From Microcaldota archaeon (GTDB taxonomy: Archaea; Micrarchaeota; Micrarchaeia; Anstonellales; Bilamarchaeaceae), in assembly GCA_016180665.1 (NCBI GenBank), contig JACPAS010000051.1, forward strand, positions 4,145-10,477: 6,333 bases of DNA, given 5' to 3'. Made by a program: the position numbers and the translations under genes. The notes below the pieces were generated by a model. That model searched no databases. It was not told the DNA's origin and saw only the letters and a list, made by a program, of their open reading frames with translations. Within the stretch, counting starts at the first letter, position 1, and each line of letters begins with the position of its first letter. This document shows positions 6,212 through 6,333 of the stretch, one piece after another.

Positions 6212-6333
6212 ATGGTTGTTGTTCCGGATTCTATAAAAAATCAGCTGAAAACCCCCCTAGGCGAGCTATATCAGACGGATTACCTGCTTAATCAAAAAGA
6301 CAAAAAAATAGTAAGCGTAGGTGATGTGTCTAC
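6212..6333 (+). CDS. GTP-dependent dephospho-CoA kinase, DUF359 family (N-terminal part)
   Basis: The frame is open to the window end and gives 40 residues. PDSIKNQLKTPLGELY followed by KIVSVGDVS matches the start of archaeal DUF359 proteins as I know them: a 'LKxPLGxL' segment, then a VGD-V-S/T motif at the first part of the active site. Members of this family are the archaeal GTP-dependent dephospho-CoA kinases, which phosphorylate the 3' hydroxyl of dephospho-CoA in the last step of CoA synthesis. The start is uncertain. The ATG at 6212 is 14 bases after the rpiA stop. An in-frame GTG at 6194 overlaps that stop in a GTGA arrangement and would add six residues (SHTNL and the initiator). Only the N-terminus is visible, so catalytic completeness cannot be judged. 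Confidence 0.8.
   Translation, partial: MVVVPDSIKNQLKTPLGELYQTDYLLNQKDKKIVSVGDVS

Noticed and set aside
1..6333. CRISPR array, insertion sequence, toxin-antitoxin or defence cassette
   Set aside because: No regularly spaced repeats, transposase motifs or terminal repeats were seen; every large frame is a housekeeping gene, and the two small genes do not show recognisable toxin or antitoxin motifs.

Overview
This window is archaeal. Its two largest genes encode both subunits of DNA polymerase D (PolD), the replicative polymerase found only in archaea: DP1 (176-1609, a calcineurin-type phosphoesterase exonuclease) and DP2 (1624-4980, the double-psi beta-barrel polymerase). A GTP-dependent dephospho-CoA kinase start and GGTGA-type ribosome binding sites fit an archaeon. 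PolD is absent from classical Crenarchaeota, so the source is euryarchaeal, DPANN, thaumarchaeal or a related uncultivated lineage. The DNA is AT-rich and I cannot name a genus from it.

Layout, all on the + strand. Positions 1-120 are the last 39 codons of an unidentified upstream gene. Positions 121-175 are a short T-rich, promoter-like spacer. DP1 and DP2 follow 14 bases apart, with a Shine-Dalgarno site between them, as a compact replication operon. After DP2 comes a spacer of about 60-130 bases (the length depends on the next start) that carries overlapping inverted repeats. Then come a small helical hypothetical gene (stop at 5345), a 62-residue strand-rich hypothetical gene (5347-5535), rpiA (5535-6197) and the first 40 codons of a DUF359 / GTP-dependent dephospho-CoA kinase gene (from 6212, possibly from 6194). 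The last four genes are packed with gaps or overlaps of a few bases and look co-transcribed.

Functionally, the first half is chromosome replication and proofreading. The second half is central and cofactor metabolism: RpiA supplies ribose-5-phosphate for PRPP and nucleotides, and the dephospho-CoA kinase performs the last step of CoA synthesis. I see no transposon, CRISPR array, RNA gene, toxin, defence cassette or intein. The points most worth a second look are the catalytic-loop variant NADGDED in DP2 (cysteine replaced at what I recall as a known intein insertion point), the C-terminal PCNA-binding motif of DP2, the interlocking inverted repeats after DP2, the two unrecognised small proteins, and an altered substrate-loop motif in RpiA. 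I found no clear evidence of a new multi-gene system.
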